Part shown: piece after piece, positions 1 to 11,260 of the stretch
Layout: each line of letters starts with the position of its first letter
How positions within the stretch are numbered: the stretch's first letter is position 1
NCBI GenBank assembly: GCA_963575745.1
Contig: CAUYUJ010022530.1
Location: forward strand, 52,308-116,307
Direction of reading: 5' to 3'
Source: Prorocentrum cordatum
Taxonomy: Eukaryota > Sar > Dinophyceae > Prorocentrales > Prorocentraceae
Length of the DNA: 64,000 nt
The notes under the pieces: generated by a model
What the model was told of the DNA's origin: nothing
The model's input: the letters and a program-made list of their open reading frames with translations, nothing else
The model's database searches: none
Program-made: the position numbers and the translations under genes

Positions 1-117
1 CGTAGGAAGGTGGCCCTTTTGCCCTCTACTACCAGGGCCCTGATCTGCAGCCATCGCTGACCCCCCCATATTTTCGCCACCCCATCACGCGACGTCCAGG
101 GCAGTCAGAGTCGGCCA

Positions 118-260
118 CGCGCAGAAAAAGGGGTATGGGGTAGGGGCGTGGGTTTTCTAGCAGGCTGCTTCTTAGAAGGCGCGGGCCTTATCTATAGATG
201 CAAGGCCGGCATCTTCCAAGAAACAGCCTCCTCTCCTTACCCCCTTTTGCGCGCCGCCAT
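118..260. repeat. Foldback element, family H, diverged copy
   Basis: Two imperfect inverted arms face each other: the left runs from GCGCAGAAAAAGGGG to CTTAGAAGGCGCGGGCC, the right from AAGGCCGGCATCTTCC to CCCCCTTTTGCGCGCCGCC. A much better preserved copy with the same loop (TCTATAGA) lies at 44286-44452. No coding capacity. Most likely a non-autonomous MITE. Confidence 0.6.
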
Positions 261-292
261 GGAGGGGCAGCGAGAGGAGGAGGGGGCAGTGA

Positions 293-415
293 GAGGAGGA
301 GGAGGAGGAGGAGGAGGAGGAGGAGGAGGAGGAGGGGGAGGAGGAGGAGGAGGAGGACGAGGAGGAGGAGGAGGAGGAGGAGGAAGGGGAGGAGGAGGAG
401 GAGGAGGAAGAGGAC
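293..415 (+). repeat. (GGA)n microsatellite
   Basis: About 120 bases of nearly pure GGA/GAG triplets on the plus strand with a few CGA and AGG interruptions. Open frames through it encode only poly-G, poly-R or poly-E and are not genes. Confidence 0.95.
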
Positions 416-429
416 CAGTGTGAACCCAA

Positions 430-1590
430 GAGTCATCAACGATATTGGAGTAAACCCTCCCTCCAAGCTCCCTTTTCATAGGCCCCTACAGTGGTTCATT
501 TCCATTGAAGGAACTGCAGCATGCCAGAACATTTTTCTCAGGATTCCAACGCCACGGATGAACCTGACTGTTGCGTCGTGATGATCCCGAATCGTGCCAG
601 AACGCCATTCCTGGACCTCAACACCGCAAAACAACGTAGCTGTTCACCCTCATATTCCTGAATACTTCCAAACACCATTTCTGATAAGCTGATCCTGGGA
701 ATCCGTGAAACTCTTGCAAAGTCTAACAAATGCGCGTGGCGCGAAAGCGAGAGCCACATTTTGAAAAGCAGCCGCCCTACAACTCGCAGAGGAGGGCGAG
801 TTGAGACAATTGTAGGTGGCCTTCGGAGGGCCCCCTCGTGACCACTGCTGGACGCAGCGCGAGAAACTTGCGCGATTGGACCCCAGGAAGGGTCAAGGGA
901 CTGGTTTTGAGTCTGCTGTTGTCTCAATTCGCCCTGCTCCGAGGCAGGGGGAGGGCTTGCGGGATGGACGGGGAGCTCGGGGAGGAGGGCCTGACATCTC
1001 TGCGTCGTGGGCACATTCACGACGGAGGGTTCTTGGTATTCTTTTGGCTTCGGGGGGCCCATGACGGGTCCGGGACCGTCAACGTATGACTGAGGATGAA
1101 GAGTTGGTCCCCCGGCAGGGCGGATATGGATATATTTTGGCCCCCGGGGGCCCAAACACATCCATATCCACCGCCCGCTGGGGCACCAGGACGTCGGTTC
1201 CCGGGCGGTGGATGTGGATAACCCCCCGCCCTGCACAGCGTCTCTCCACGGACTCCCTGTGCGACGGCCCGTGTGCATAGGGTGCCGTTGTCGATGGGGT
1301 CCAAAAGTGGGGGACAGGCTCAGGGGGAGGGCGGAACATCGCCGATGGATCGGCGGTGGGCCCTGGAGGGGGAGCCCTCGCGCCTCTCAGCGGAGGGCCC
1401 CCCCCTGGCCCTCATCGGCGAGGAGTGGGCGACTGGATGTCGATGCTCTCTTCCCCCCGAGCCAGCTGCCCCCCCCCTGCCGGCGCTCCTGGGTTATTCC
1501 AGGGTGCCCCTCTCGGGGGCAACGATAGGGGGGGTGGGCATAGGGGGGGATGCATCGATCGCCGATAGGGGCCCGATAGTCAGAGCGCGA
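430..1590. other. Intergenic, no gene recognised
   Basis: No reading frame here resembles a known protein and no RNA gene is visible. The only clear structure is the inverted repeat at 1118-1176. A 246-codon open frame on the minus strand (538-1278) has biased composition and no recognisable motif, so I do not call it. Confidence 0.6.
1118..1176. repeat. Inverted repeat, about 28-bp arms
   Basis: GGGCGGATATGGATAT... at the left pairs with ...ATCCATATCCACCGCCC at the right, the arms meeting at CCCCCGGGGG. A third, partial arm (GGGCGGTGGATGTGGAT) follows at about 1204-1221, suggesting local duplication of the arm. Confidence 0.75.
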
Positions 1591-1592
1591 AT

Positions 1593-1745
1593 TACCGACC
1601 CCGCTTTCGCTTCCAGGCAAAACCAAGTCATACCACGCGCCTCCTCGTCAAGCGGCCTGACCAGTGCAGGCCGTAGTTTGGCATCGCTTGGTATCTCTTG
1701 GAAGCGAGGGTGGTCAAAAGCGAGGTAGGTTTGTTTGCCCCATAG
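1593..1745 (+). repeat. Conserved dispersed element A, copy 1
   Basis: First of three nearly identical copies (others at 16294 and 49223) of a roughly 137-bp element. The ends are imperfect inverted repeats (ACC.ACCCCGCTTT... and ...AAAGCGAGGTAGGT), and several nested inner stems are present: CGCTTCCA with TGGAAGCG, ACCAAG with CTTGGT, CGGCCTG with CAGGCCG. The flank TTTGTTTGCCCC is also conserved. It could be a MITE or a dispersed structured RNA locus. Confidence 0.8.
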
Positions 1746-1892
1746 ATAGCCCCAACCGGCGTAGGAAGGTGCGGATTCACTACCGGGGGCCTGTCGCCGT
1801 CGATCTATTGGCGATGTGTCGCCGGTTTCCAGGTCGATGCATCCCCCCCTATGCCAGTCCTCCCCTTACCGTTCGGAGAATGAGGCCCCTCA

Positions 1893-2071
1893 CGCTCGGT
1901 CGTTGAAAGGAGGTATTTCTCGATTTCCAGATCCCAATCCACTTCAAGTGCCCTCCTGCTTCAATGATCGAGTGGCTTCACCTTTTCCGTCCTCTTTGGG
2001 GGCGGGCTGAAACCAATCTACATTTAACGCCTTCCTACTTCATGGTTCTACCTACTTCTTCCGACCGATGG
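1893..2071 (+). repeat. TIR element I, copy 1
   Basis: About 180 bases that match 14903-15086 along most of their length. The ends form an inverted pair of about 20 bases (GGTCGTTGAAAGGAGGTA at the left, TACCTACTTCTTCCGACC at the right). No coding capacity; best read as a MITE. Confidence 0.75.
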
Positions 2072-2099
2072 GTAATCCATGTTTGGTGTCTGGCTGGGG

Positions 2100-2830
2100 G
2101 GCAAGGCTCGTGTGGAGAGGGGCGGGCGGGAGCGGGAGGAGGGAGGAGCGTATACAAGCGGAGGAGTGGAGGAGGGCGGACGTTTTGAGGTTGGGGGAGA
2201 CTCGGGAGACGGTAAAAGAGGAGCGAGGGGGGGAGAACGCAGGGAGCAGGGATGATGACGGACAGAGGATGGGGATGGAGAGAACGGAGCCGTGATGGAG
2301 GGAGGGGGAGAAGTCGAAGGAAACATGCGAGGGCAGGGGTGGAGGGAGGGAGGCAGGGAGGGAGGGCGGGAGGATGGGACCAGGAGGAGGAGCAGCAACA
2401 GCGAAGAGGTGTCCGGCAATAGTGGCGGTGATGCATCGGTGCCCACAGGCAGCGGCCTCGGGGCGACGATGTGGTGCCCCTACAGCGGCTGGGCTCCTGG
2501 TGCCCGCTGAGGCAGACGGGCGATGCAGGGCAGAGAGAAGCACGGGGGGTGGTGAGAGGTTGCATCATGCTTCTCGTCCTCCTTCCCGTTTTCCCCCTCC
2601 TTTCTGCCTCCCTCCTCCCGCTCCCTCCATCCTCTCTTCCCTCGCCGCATCCCACTGCCACTCCCTCTTTCTCCTCTTCCTCCCGCAACCATCCGCCCGA
2701 CTCACTCCTCTCTCCTCCCAGTTCCCTCGTCCAGCTCCTACTTCCTCCCCCCGCCCTATACCTCATCCCCCATCCAACTCCTCTATCTTCTTCCTTCTCC
2801 CGCACCTGCACGTACTCAATATGGGTACTG
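2100..2830. other. Polypurine block followed by polypyrimidine block
   Basis: 2100-2400 is strongly purine-rich (GGAGGGAGGGA type) and 2570-2830 strongly pyrimidine-rich (CCTCCTTCCC type) on the same strand, with mixed sequence between. This could be an eroded large inverted repeat. The open frames through it (277 codons on the minus strand, 338 on the plus) are low-complexity and not called. Confidence 0.5.
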
Positions 2831-3159
2831 CTTCCCTCTCTCCCTGATGCTGTGTTTAGCTCATCCACCTATCTCACACGCGTCGCTTTTCTGCTCAGAG
2901 TTGGCCTGCGCTCGCGTTCGATATTGCTCAGAACGTGCCCTTCGAACATGGTGGTCTTGCTCCAGCGCTGGTGCATCCCTGGATCGGCGCCCTGCTCCAG
3001 TCGTTCAAATTGGCGCTCTCGCCCCAGCGCGTGCCACACTTCTGGATCTGATCCGTTCACCGTTGCTGCCGTTCCCTCCCTGTCCCTCCTCCGCCGTCCC
3101 CCGGTCCTCCTGCTCATACTCCTGCTGCTGCTCCTCCTTCGGCCGCATAATCCTGCTCA

Positions 3160-3320
3160 TCCGCCACCTCGTCCTCCTCCTCCTCCTCCTCCTTTTCCTC
3201 CTCCTCCTCCTCCTTGTTCCTCGTCCTCCTCCTCCTCCTCCTCCTCCTCCTCCTCCTCCCTCTCCTCCTCCTCCTCCTCCTCTTCCTTTTCCTCCTCCTC
3301 CTCCTCCTCCTCCTCCTCCG
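3160..3320 (+). repeat. (TCC)n microsatellite
   Basis: About 160 bases of CTC/TCC triplets with a few TTC and GTC interruptions. Encodes only poly-S, poly-L or poly-P by frame. Confidence 0.95.
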
Positions 3321-4095
3321 CGTCGCGCAGCGTACAACGCCCTCAATTTCTGATGGCGCGTCCCACGATGTGGCCATGTTCGCCGTCAGGGTCACACCCC
3401 TGCTGGCGGGCAGCAGCACATTCAGCAGCACACTGGAAGGGATTGCTGGGAGGGGCAGGACGTCAAATATGGCGCAAGCGTATCTAGTTTGCCCCTCTTG
3501 GCATCGCTCGGACGTGTGCATTTTTCCTCCGGCGGGGACCATCGAGGAGCATCCTTGATCATTTGGCGAAAAAACCAAGCACGAAACCGAAACAAACACT
3601 GGGAATGGACGTCCGAGCGATGGCCAGCCCTCCCCCTCTCGGCCTTCCCTTGCATTTCCTTCCCTTGCCACCTCCGCCAGGCTTCGGCAGGTCGGGCATC
3701 CCCTGTGGTTCTGGCTGCCGAGTTACAGTTGCAGTTTCACAGTTGCTTTCTGCCCATGGGTTTACAGCCGCTCCGCCCGAGTTCCAGCTGCATTATGTAA
3801 CTTTAATGTTGTTCGTCAGAGGGCGACCGCCAACCCTGCCCTCCTTCCTCCTTTGCAGCTGATGAGGGGGAAGAGCTGAGAGAGAGAGGGAGGAGGAGGA
3901 GGAGGAGGAGGAAGGAGAGGAGGAGGCGGATGGGTTGATGGTAAGGAGGAGAGTGATGATGGGAACGTGAGATGGGGGGAGGTAGATCGGGCCTCCCCGC
4001 CCCTCCCCCCCATCCCCTTCATGACATGGCATCCCTCCTCCATCCCTCCTCCCCTCTCCGTTCTCCTCCCCCCTCTTCCCGCCACTTGCTTCCTA
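3321..4095. other. Intergenic, no gene recognised
   Basis: No recognisable protein. It contains a purine-rich stretch (about 3866-3985, with a short GGA run) followed by a pyrimidine-rich stretch (3995-4085), the same arrangement as 2.1-2.8 kb on a smaller scale. Confidence 0.55.
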
Positions 4096-4099
4096 CGTA

Positions 4100-6700
4100 C
4101 AGTGAGCAGCTTGCAAGAGGATCACTCTCTTGTTCAAAAAGGGCTCGGTCGTTCCTTAGGTTTGCAGGTACGATTTTTCGTTCCCTATGCGCTATGTATG
4201 TCTGGTCGTTCCTTATGCGTCACTCCTTGGAACAAAACGGGGCTGCGTTCCTTATTCATCTTCCCTCAGGTCCGGCCGATGACTGTAGCCATTTGGGGGC
4301 AGGTCTGGAGACAGGAGGCGCAGTACTAGAGAGCTGCTCTGGCACGAGAGCGCGAGCGGCCCCGGCAGCGCAGCGCCAGTTCGCTGATTACCTGCACGCT
4401 CGGGGCAGACCCATAGGCGCCTCCTTGCCTGCTGGGCGTGCTCGTGGACGACCTCTGCGCCTCTCGCGGGGGCTCGTCCAGAGCTGCCGGCTGCCCCTCG
4501 GGATCTGAGCATTTGGGGGGCGTCGCTTCCGATGCTGCTTCTTTGCTGGACATCCCGGCGGGGCGCGCGCGAGCTATTTTCTTGTCACACCTCCTCGCCT
4601 ACCGCGACGTCGCGGGGGCCGGCGGCGCATCTCCCGCCGTGGCGCCGGGGCGCTCGTGGACGACGTCGGTTTGCAGTCCATGTCCGAAAGCCCCAGGGGC
4701 CTCAAGTGCTTCCCTATGGCTACCAAGGTCGTTGTGCTGGGCCCCGAGTGGCCTGGCGCGATCCCGAAGGCCTCGAAGTCGGGCGGCCTCTCTGGGAATC
4801 GCAAGGTTCGTGGCGCGCGAGACAAGCGTGCGGGTTCTCTCAAGGCCCCCATGCAATGCTCGCGCGAGGAACCTCGGCCATGAGCTCTCATGCGGAGAAA
4901 AAGCGTCTCGAGCAGTTTCGAGCTGGGCGGCAGAGTTGCTCGTCGTTGGGGAAGGCGGCCGGGCGGCGCGCGACGTCTCCACGGCGAAGTGGTGCCTCGC
5001 AGTCTGTCGGCGGCGGGGCCGCGGTAGCAGGCGTGCGTGACGCGGCCCTCCGCGAGCTCGGACTCTTTGCCGTGGTGCTGCGATGCCCCCCCCTGGGAGG
5101 TCCTCGAGCGGGGTCGCAGCACACGTCGTCAGCAGCGCGTATCACCAGTCGCAGCATGTGCGAATCGGTACATCACGCCACGCTCCAGGCTGCACTCGAG
5201 CTCGCAGATGAACGCGGGGCTCCAGGACCCCGCCCAGTCGATGACATCGCGCACCGGGCCAGCCTCGGGAAAAGTTTGGGGAGAGCCCGTCGTGGGTCCA
5301 AGCCGGAGGAGATGTAGGAGCTGCGTGGCCGTCGCTTCGGAGGCTTGCCGGGGGTTTCATGCCCAGCCACGCTGTGGCTGGCGATCTTGGCAACGCATGC
5401 GATTTGAGCATCGCTGGCCCTCAGGGCTGCCGGACATCCCTGATTGGGGGTGCCTAGGGGCGGCGGTGCGAAAGAATGTTGCGACGCGTTCACACGGTGG
5501 CTCCTTGAGCATTTCCTCCTGACGGGCATCGCGCGCTGCATCCTTCTGCGAAGAGTATCGTGTGCCCGAGGAGGCTCGGGACGCTCCAAGCGCACTGGGC
5601 AGACGACACTACTCGTTTTGATATGCGGGCTGGGGGCCCTCTGAGGTCACGTCGAGCTCGTGGGAGCAGCATTTACGAGTGTTTCGGACATATTTCAATC
5701 ATTGTCTTCCGCTCGTGGAAGGGGCAGAACGTGCGTCGGAAGTTCGGGATCGACTTGTTTAGGCCGGCGCGGGTCTCGGACAGCAGGCTCGGAATAACGC
5801 GTAACTCGTCTATGGGAGTCCATAGCCTCGGCCGAGCTGAGAGATGTGCTATCTAGATGGGCCTCCAATGCCAGCCTGACCATGTGTTTGTTCGCGACCA
5901 GTTTGAGTTCCCTGGCCCAGGAGGGCTTGGGTTGGAAAGGTTCGATGCAACACGGTCGAGCTAAGCACGCTAGAGTCTGGAGAGAGATTGGTGCCGTTGC
6001 CAGTGACCGTTCGCCCGCTGTTCCCCCCGCCGGATGGCACATCTTGGACACAGATGGCAAGGAATCTCACATAATGGCGGAGTATGGAGGACCAGTTCGT
6101 GACCGCGACATGAGATCATTCACGTTTTTTCACAAGGGCTACGGCTCTTCTCGTCCCGCCCAAATGGGCGCGGCTCTACCCGCAGTAGAGCCGGATGGAC
6201 GCTCGCTCGCTCGCTCGCTCCCCCCGCCGGATTTCAGTGGGCACCAACGTGCCGTGACATCGACGGAGCGGTGGAGGTTGGCGGATCCATCGAAGGCCGG
6301 CTCCGCAAGACTTTTGCGGATCTCTTTGCCAAGTGCGGAGCCGTTTTGCAGATGCTAGCCGCTGCGGTCACCGGGAGCACGCGTGCCGCGCTGGCCGAGC
6401 ATGAGGAGGCGCTGGGCTACATTGCTGAAGGGGGTCAGCCAGTCATCGCGTCTCAGAGATACGGGCGGGGCGAGTTCCCCCGGCCAGCCTAAGCAGTTTA
6501 CCAGGTGTGGCGGTGCACGCGTCTCAGGATCTGCAGGCGCCGCGCCTGTGGGACTTCTGTGAGCACGGAGGCGTCTCTGGGGCATCGCAGACGGGGATGT
6601 GGGCGCAGGTGCTCCCCGATTGTTGTGGCGCGTGCCTTGAACTCCGATTTTTTTCCGGGCGACTTATGAGCAGTGGGTTCCTCCGAGTGGCCCCCTGTGT
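4100..6700. other. Low-repeat region, possible decayed coding DNA
   Basis: Free of microsatellites and open in several frames on both strands, as expected at this GC content. The most protein-like stretches are plus-strand 5846-6358 and 6271-6492, the latter with an Ala/Glu-rich helical segment (AAVTGSTRAALAEHEE), but I recognise no family. It may be an old retroelement remnant; that is a guess from composition only. Confidence 0.3.
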
Positions 6701-6726
6701 GGCCTCCGCTCTTGCTGCCGCCGAAG

Positions 6727-6872
6727 CTCAGGAGGGGAAAAAACACACAGACACAATTAATCGTCGATTCCCAAGAAAATATGGGAAGTGGGGGGGAAGA
6801 CAAAACCCCAGAAAATATAGGAAAATATAGGGGATCGTTTTATTTGTGTGTATTTAGTTGTGTGTCCTGGGG
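6727..6872. repeat. Foldback element J
   Basis: The left arm (GGGGAAAAAACACACAGACA...GATTCCCAAGAAAATAT) faces an imperfect complementary right arm (ATATAGGGGATCG...TTTGTGTGTATTT...CCTGGGG). A third half-copy of the right arm lies at about 7290-7350 (TATATGGGGAATCCC...TTTGTGTCTCAGGG). AT-rich inside, GC-rich outside. Confidence 0.65.
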
Positions 6873-7499
6873 CCCCTTCAGAAGCCTGCCTCGAGCCTCT
6901 TGGGGTGGGGCCCCCTCCTGTGGCCCCCGCCTGTGGCCCTGGAGGCTGCCGCGGGTCTGCCGCCGCAGCCTGGAGGCCGATGGAGATCAAGCAGAGGTCC
7001 CGACGCCCTGCTCGCGAAGCTTCGGGCTCCGAGGCACCAGGATTTTTTTTTTGTTGTGTGTTTTCGATGCACTGTTGCTGCCGCTGCGCTGGCCACTCTA
7101 GTCCGGGCCCCCTGTGCGTTTCACGGTTGGGCCGGGCGACAGGGGGGGATTGGGAAAGGGGGGGTTACGAAATCTGCTGCATGCAGCTGGTTTCGGCCCC
7201 ACCGAGGGGCCCATTCCTCGATACATAGCCGCCTCCGGCGCCGGGAGGCGCCGGGAAAATCAGCTACGTGAGCTGATTCTCACCCCCCCCCTAGAATATA
7301 TGGGGAATCCCTTTATTTGTGCGTATGTATTTTTGTGTCTCAGGGCCCCTTCAATCCTGTCCGACCGATCCTCATGTTGCCGCCGGCGTTCCCACTCCAA
7401 CCGGCACCACCACCCCCAGCCATCCTCGTCATCTGCCCACCGTGCCCCCCTTTCCTGCTCCTGCTTGCTCCTCCTGCTCATGCGCTTCCCCGTTCGCCC

Positions 7500-7625
7500 T
7501 CTTTCTCCTTCTCCACCTCCTCCCTCTCCTCCTCCTTTTTTTCCTCATCCTCCTCATCTTTCTGTTTCTCCTGCTCCTGCTCCTCCTGCCCCTCCTCCTC
7601 CTCCTCCTCCTCCTCCTCCTCCTAC
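7500..7625 (+). repeat. (TCC)n microsatellite
   Basis: Interrupted CTC/TCC triplets, becoming pure from about 7590 to 7622. Non-coding. Confidence 0.9.
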
Positions 7626-7844
7626 TCCCTCCTCCCACGAATTCGCTGCGCGGGCTCCGCGGACGCATGCAGCAGGCACGGCGTCTCAACAGCAGCACCC
7701 TGCCTTTGCACACAGCGCATGCCCGCCCTTGCCGCACACGTTCCGCCCTCTGCCTGTGCCCGCCCTCCTGTCCGCATGGGGTGCGGGGTCGTAGAACAAG
7801 TCCAGGACGTCAAAGAGCAACGCATCCATACAGACAGCCCGCAT

Positions 7845-8000
7845 AGTAAGGGTGGGCAGCCTTCCCAAGGGTACTTTTGCATCCCTGCCTCCTCGGTCCA
7901 TCCTTGGCCAGTTTCGTTGGCCGCGCCACGTTCGGACGGCTTCGAAATGGCCCTCCAAGGACCTTGCATGCTTACCGCGCATCCTTCTGACACGGGTTGA
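7845..8000 (+). repeat. Dispersed repeat R3, uninterrupted copy
   Basis: Matches 10515-10880 in order (GGCATCCTTCCC, CTCGGTCCATC, TTTCGTTGGCCGCG, GGCTTCGAA, CGCGCATCCT) but lacks the 195-bp foldback that interrupts the second copy at 10591-10785. It therefore serves as the related empty site for that insertion. Confidence 0.75.
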
Positions 8001-8039
8001 CCGTATCAACTAACAACACATCCGTAAGCATTCATGTGT

Positions 8040-8232
8040 TGAGGTCCGCGCGGGTTTCTTGGATCTGCGCTGGACACCCCTTATGTACCTGGCGCGGTGA
8101 CCTTGAGAGCCGGGCCGGATCGCTGGGCACCCTGGCGGCGCCTCTGGCGCCGCCCCTGGCGCGCTCCGCGCGCCAGTTTAGGGGGGTCCAGCGCCGATCC
8201 AAGACATCTGCGCGGGCGTCTGAGAGTGCATG
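8040..8232. repeat. Foldback element B, copy 1
   Basis: Inverted arms: GAGGTCCGCGCGG...TTGGATCTGCGCTGGAC on the left, GGTCCAGCGCCGATCCAAG...CTGCGCGGGCGTCTGAG on the right. The centre carries the family core GGCGGCGCCTCTGGCGCC and CCTGGCGCGCTCCGCGCG. This copy has about 60 extra bases in the loop compared with the copies at 10591 and 47938. Confidence 0.75.
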
Positions 8233-8469
8233 TTTATGCTGCTCGTTGCTTCTCGAGTCAGCGCTGTCCCAGGAAAAGAGAGAGAGAGAGAGGGAGAGGA
8301 GTCGGAGGCAGGGTCAGAAAGCTGGCCCACATCGCGCCAGCGCCACTCTCCGAGCAGACTGTGCGCTGCGCGGCGGCGGAGAGGGGAGAGAGGAAGCTCG
8401 AGGAGCAGGCAGGCGACGCGAACGCATCAGGCGGGAGGCCAGGGCCGAGAGAGAGAAGGTGTACAGTGG

Positions 8470-8645
8470 AGGCCCATGCCAAGAATCACCCTGCTTGCCT
8501 CCAGGGTGCTCAGGGTTTCTTCGGTTTCGATGGTTCTGCGGTCGAAAGCGTGACGTTCCCACACCACAAATCAATGGACGTCCTGGGATTTCAGGGTTGG
8601 GTTTCTTGCGGAAGGTTTCTTATGGACTGGCCTCCACTGTATGCG
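8470..8645 (+). repeat. Dispersed repeat R1, copy 1
   Basis: About 170 bases closely matching 15655-15845, with shared blocks CACCCTGCTTGCCTCC, TTCGATGGTTCTGC, AGCGTGACGTTCCC, TGGACGTCCTGG and GGGTTGGGTTTCTTG. No terminal inverted repeats seen and no coding signal. Confidence 0.8.
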
Positions 8646-8857
8646 TTCTCCAAGTCGTCCGAAAAGACAGCCCTGTTGGCAGAAGGCCGTACACCGCATG
8701 GGCAGTCAAGCACAGAGAGCCGTATCGTGGACGACCGCGGCAGACCACCGCCGCCCCCTTGCTGTTCTGTAGGCGCATCGGTGACAAAGAAGGCTGGGCC
8801 GAAGTCCTGCCAAGCTACACCAGGCAGAGGAAGGAGCAGGACGGGGAGTCAGGAGGA

Positions 8858-8975
8858 GGCGAGAGGAGGAGGAGGAGGAGGAGGAGGAGAAGGAGGAAGA
8901 GGAGGAGGAGGGAGTGACAGCAGGCAAGGGAGGCATGGGGAGGAGGAGGAGGAGAAGGATGAGGAGGAGGCCGGG
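8858..8975 (+). repeat. (GGA)n microsatellite
   Basis: GGA/GAG triplets in two runs (8858-8912 and 8938-8973) separated by unique sequence. Non-coding. Confidence 0.9.
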
Positions 8976-9973
8976 GGATGAGGCAGGAGGAGGCGGAGCA
9001 GGCAGGAAGGGGAGACGTCAGGAGAGGAAGGTTGGGGCAGGATAAGATCCCCGTGAAAGTTTTACATTCGGAGTGAAGTTATACTCTGGTACTGGCCTGC
9101 GCCAATCACTGCACCGAGCCTTTGTCGTGGACAAGAGAGGCCTAATAAGCCTCGTTGCTGCTCTTGGAAGGCTTCTTGGGGACATCTTGAGGGCCTCTTG
9201 AAGGTATTGGGGGTACCTTGTTGGCCTCTTTGGGGCCTCTGGGGGGGGGGGGGGGGCGCATCGGGGTGGCCGCATATGCTCCAAATGTGGAGGCAGAGTG
9301 CAGTTTGTATTGTTTGTTTGACAGGGATGTCCGGGGGCGGTCCCGCATGGAGTCGGCATGGTTCCGGGTTGGCCGCCGACCGGGTGGGGGAGGGGGTGTA
9401 TATAATTAACGAACAGTGATGAGCTCCTCCATGAGTGTGAATAAGGGGGGGAAAGAGGAAACTCCCTAGAGCATCTACGCCCGAAAGGGCCGGTGGGATT
9501 AGGATAATTGTTCTAACGGCCGCTGGTGTTGCAAATTGTAATTGCTATACGATTGGATTGCAGGTTGCCGTAATGCGATGGTGCGTGCGCACATTTTGTT
9601 CGTACAGGAGCCCCCCGATGAGTGGTTGGCCGCGACCGTACTCATCCTTGTCCTCTGGCTCGACCTCAGCCTTCTTCGCCTCCTCCCTTCTTTTGGATGC
9701 CTCCGTAGCCTTCGGGCGCGACCACAGGCCCCGACTAGGAAGCGCCCCGGAGCGGAGCACGGCGAGCCACGCATGCAAGGCGTGGAGCGCCGAAGCTTAG
9801 ACTTCACTTGAGAAGACATGCGAGACCGCTCGTGCAAAACCTCCGCCGGGATCGTATCGATAACATGTAGGACGCAGCTCCAGTCAGCCACGGCGGTGAG
9901 GATGCAGCAGATGAGCACGGCTGCCCTCTGCAGCCTGGCTCAGAGGGGGACGCATCGACCCCCAATCGCCCAC
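8976..9973. other. Intergenic with a poly-G run
   Basis: No gene recognised. A run of about 17 G lies at 9241-9257, preceded by CTTGGGG/CCTCTTGG-type short repeats that recur near 27 kb and 41.5 kb. A plus-strand stretch near 9542-9700 is weakly reminiscent of the start of a LINE endonuclease, too weak to call. Confidence 0.5.
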
Positions 9974-10170
9974 TCTCAGGCGATCGCAAACATGGATCAA
10001 GGGGGCGTGGATTAGCGACGGGTCTCGTTTCCATGGGAAATCGCGGATTTCCGCCGCCGAGCGAGGCGGCATTGGCTGCATTTTGGGGAGGGCACCCCCC
10101 TGATCCATGGATCTGGTGACCGCGCGCCAAATCCATGGATCGCTGATCCAAGTTTGCGCGCCCCCGACAC
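9974..10170 (+). repeat. Dispersed repeat R2, copy 1
   Basis: Matches 32833-33035 along about 200 bases (GATCGCAAACATGGATCA, GTGGATTAGCGACG, CCGCCGAGCGAGGCGGCA, GCATTTTGGGGAGG). Its ends are partly inverted (GCAAACATGGATCA with TGATCCAAGTTTGCG), so it may be another MITE. Confidence 0.75.
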
Positions 10171-10319
10171 TCATCGCCGAGGAACGTGCACCCCCCCGCC
10201 CGATTGCCCACCCCGCCCAGGAACGTGCGCCTTCGCCATCGGGGGGGCCCCACCGCCGATCCCTCGGCTCGCCGATTCCAGCTCGCCGCTGCCCCTTCCC
10301 CCCCCCCGGAACCGGTCCC

Positions 10320-10453
10320 TCCTCCGCCTCCTCCTCCCCCTCCTCCTCCTCCTNNNNNNNNNNNNNNNNNNNNNNNNNNNNNNNNNNNNNNNNNNNNNNN
10401 NNNNNNNNNNNNNNNNNNNNNNNNNNNNNNNNNNNNNNNNNNNNNNNNNNNNN
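10320..10453. other. TCC run breaking into a 100-N assembly gap
   Basis: A (TCC)n run starts at about 10319 and stops at 10353; exactly 100 N follow (10354-10453). The gap most likely reflects an uncrossable triplet tract, so the true length is unknown. Confidence 0.98.
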
Positions 10454-10514
10454 TCCACCTCCTTCCCCTTTCCAACTCATGGTGGTGGTGGTGGTGGTGG
10501 TGGTGGAAAACAGG

Positions 10515-10880
10515 CCCATCAAGGATAGGCATCCTTCCCCATGGTGCCCTTTCATTCTTGTACCCTCGGTCCATCGCTGGCCACTTTTGGGGGAACGAGG
10601 AATGGCGTAAACATACAAACTCGGAGGTCCGCGCGGATGACTCGGATCGGCGCTGGACCCCCCCGGCGGCGCCTCGGGCGCCGCCCCTGGCGCGCTCCAT
10701 GCGCCAGGGAAGGGGGTCCAGCGCCGATCCGAGAAATCCGCGCGGACCTCCGAGTCATTATGTTTATGCCATTCTGCGTTCCTCTAACTTTCGTTGGCCG
10801 CGCTGCGCTCGAAAAGCTTCGAAGTGGGCGTCCAAGGCCCTCCTTGCGTCCTTTTCGCGCATCCTCTGATACAGGCCGAC
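10515..10880 (+). repeat. Dispersed repeat R3, copy interrupted by a foldback
   Basis: The two halves (10515-10590 and 10786-10880) together match the continuous copy at 7845-8000. The break falls at CCACTTTTGG on the left and AACTTTCGTTGG on the right, giving a possible target duplication around ACTTTYG. Confidence 0.7.
10591..10785. repeat. Foldback element B, copy 2 (best preserved)
   Basis: Long, nearly perfect arms of about 65-70 bases. The left contains GAATGGCGTAAACATA, ACTCGGAGGTCCGCGCGG and CGGATCGGCGCTGGACC; the right is its complement, ending TATGTTTATGCCATTC. The loop is the GGCGGCGCC...GGCGCGC core. Insertion into repeat R3 shows it moved as a unit. Confidence 0.85.
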
Positions 10881-11197
10881 TGTAGGACAGGGATGATAAT
10901 GGTTCCAACGTCTTCGGGATCGCTCCCGGAGCGTTTCGGAACGCTTTCAGAAGGCAGCAGCGCCCGATACATCGTCCAGAACCGCCAGATCTCAGAGATT
11001 CCAGAATTACCCCTGTCCGCTTTTGTCCCTGTCTTGGCCTCGTCTCAGTCCGTCTTCCGCTTCGATGCTGGCCGCTTCCTCGGCGATCGACGCTGCATCC
11101 ACGCTCCTGCTGCTGCTCTGGACGCCAAGGGGCAGGGCACGGGCAAGAGGCCTGGCATCCAGGGGCCGGATCTTCACGCACCCGCGTTCCTATTCTT

Positions 11198-11260
11198 AAG
11201 TCGGGCATGCCCCTCTACAGGAGGAATACTGAAAGATATGCAAACGATAGGCTGGGGACA
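11198..11260 (+). repeat. TIR element C, left end only
   Basis: AAGTCGGGCATGCCCCTC TACAGGAGGAATACTG matches the left end of family C (full copies at 46609 and 47201). No matching right end follows, so this copy is truncated. Confidence 0.7.

Noticed and set aside
4283-4305. Partial spliced-leader match (GTAGCCATTTGGG)
   Set aside because: Only about 12 contiguous bases agree and no ORF follows; expected by chance.
9499-9918. Possible LINE endonuclease start on the plus strand near 9542
   Set aside because: One short hydrophobic-QE resemblance only; no further endonuclease boxes in any frame.
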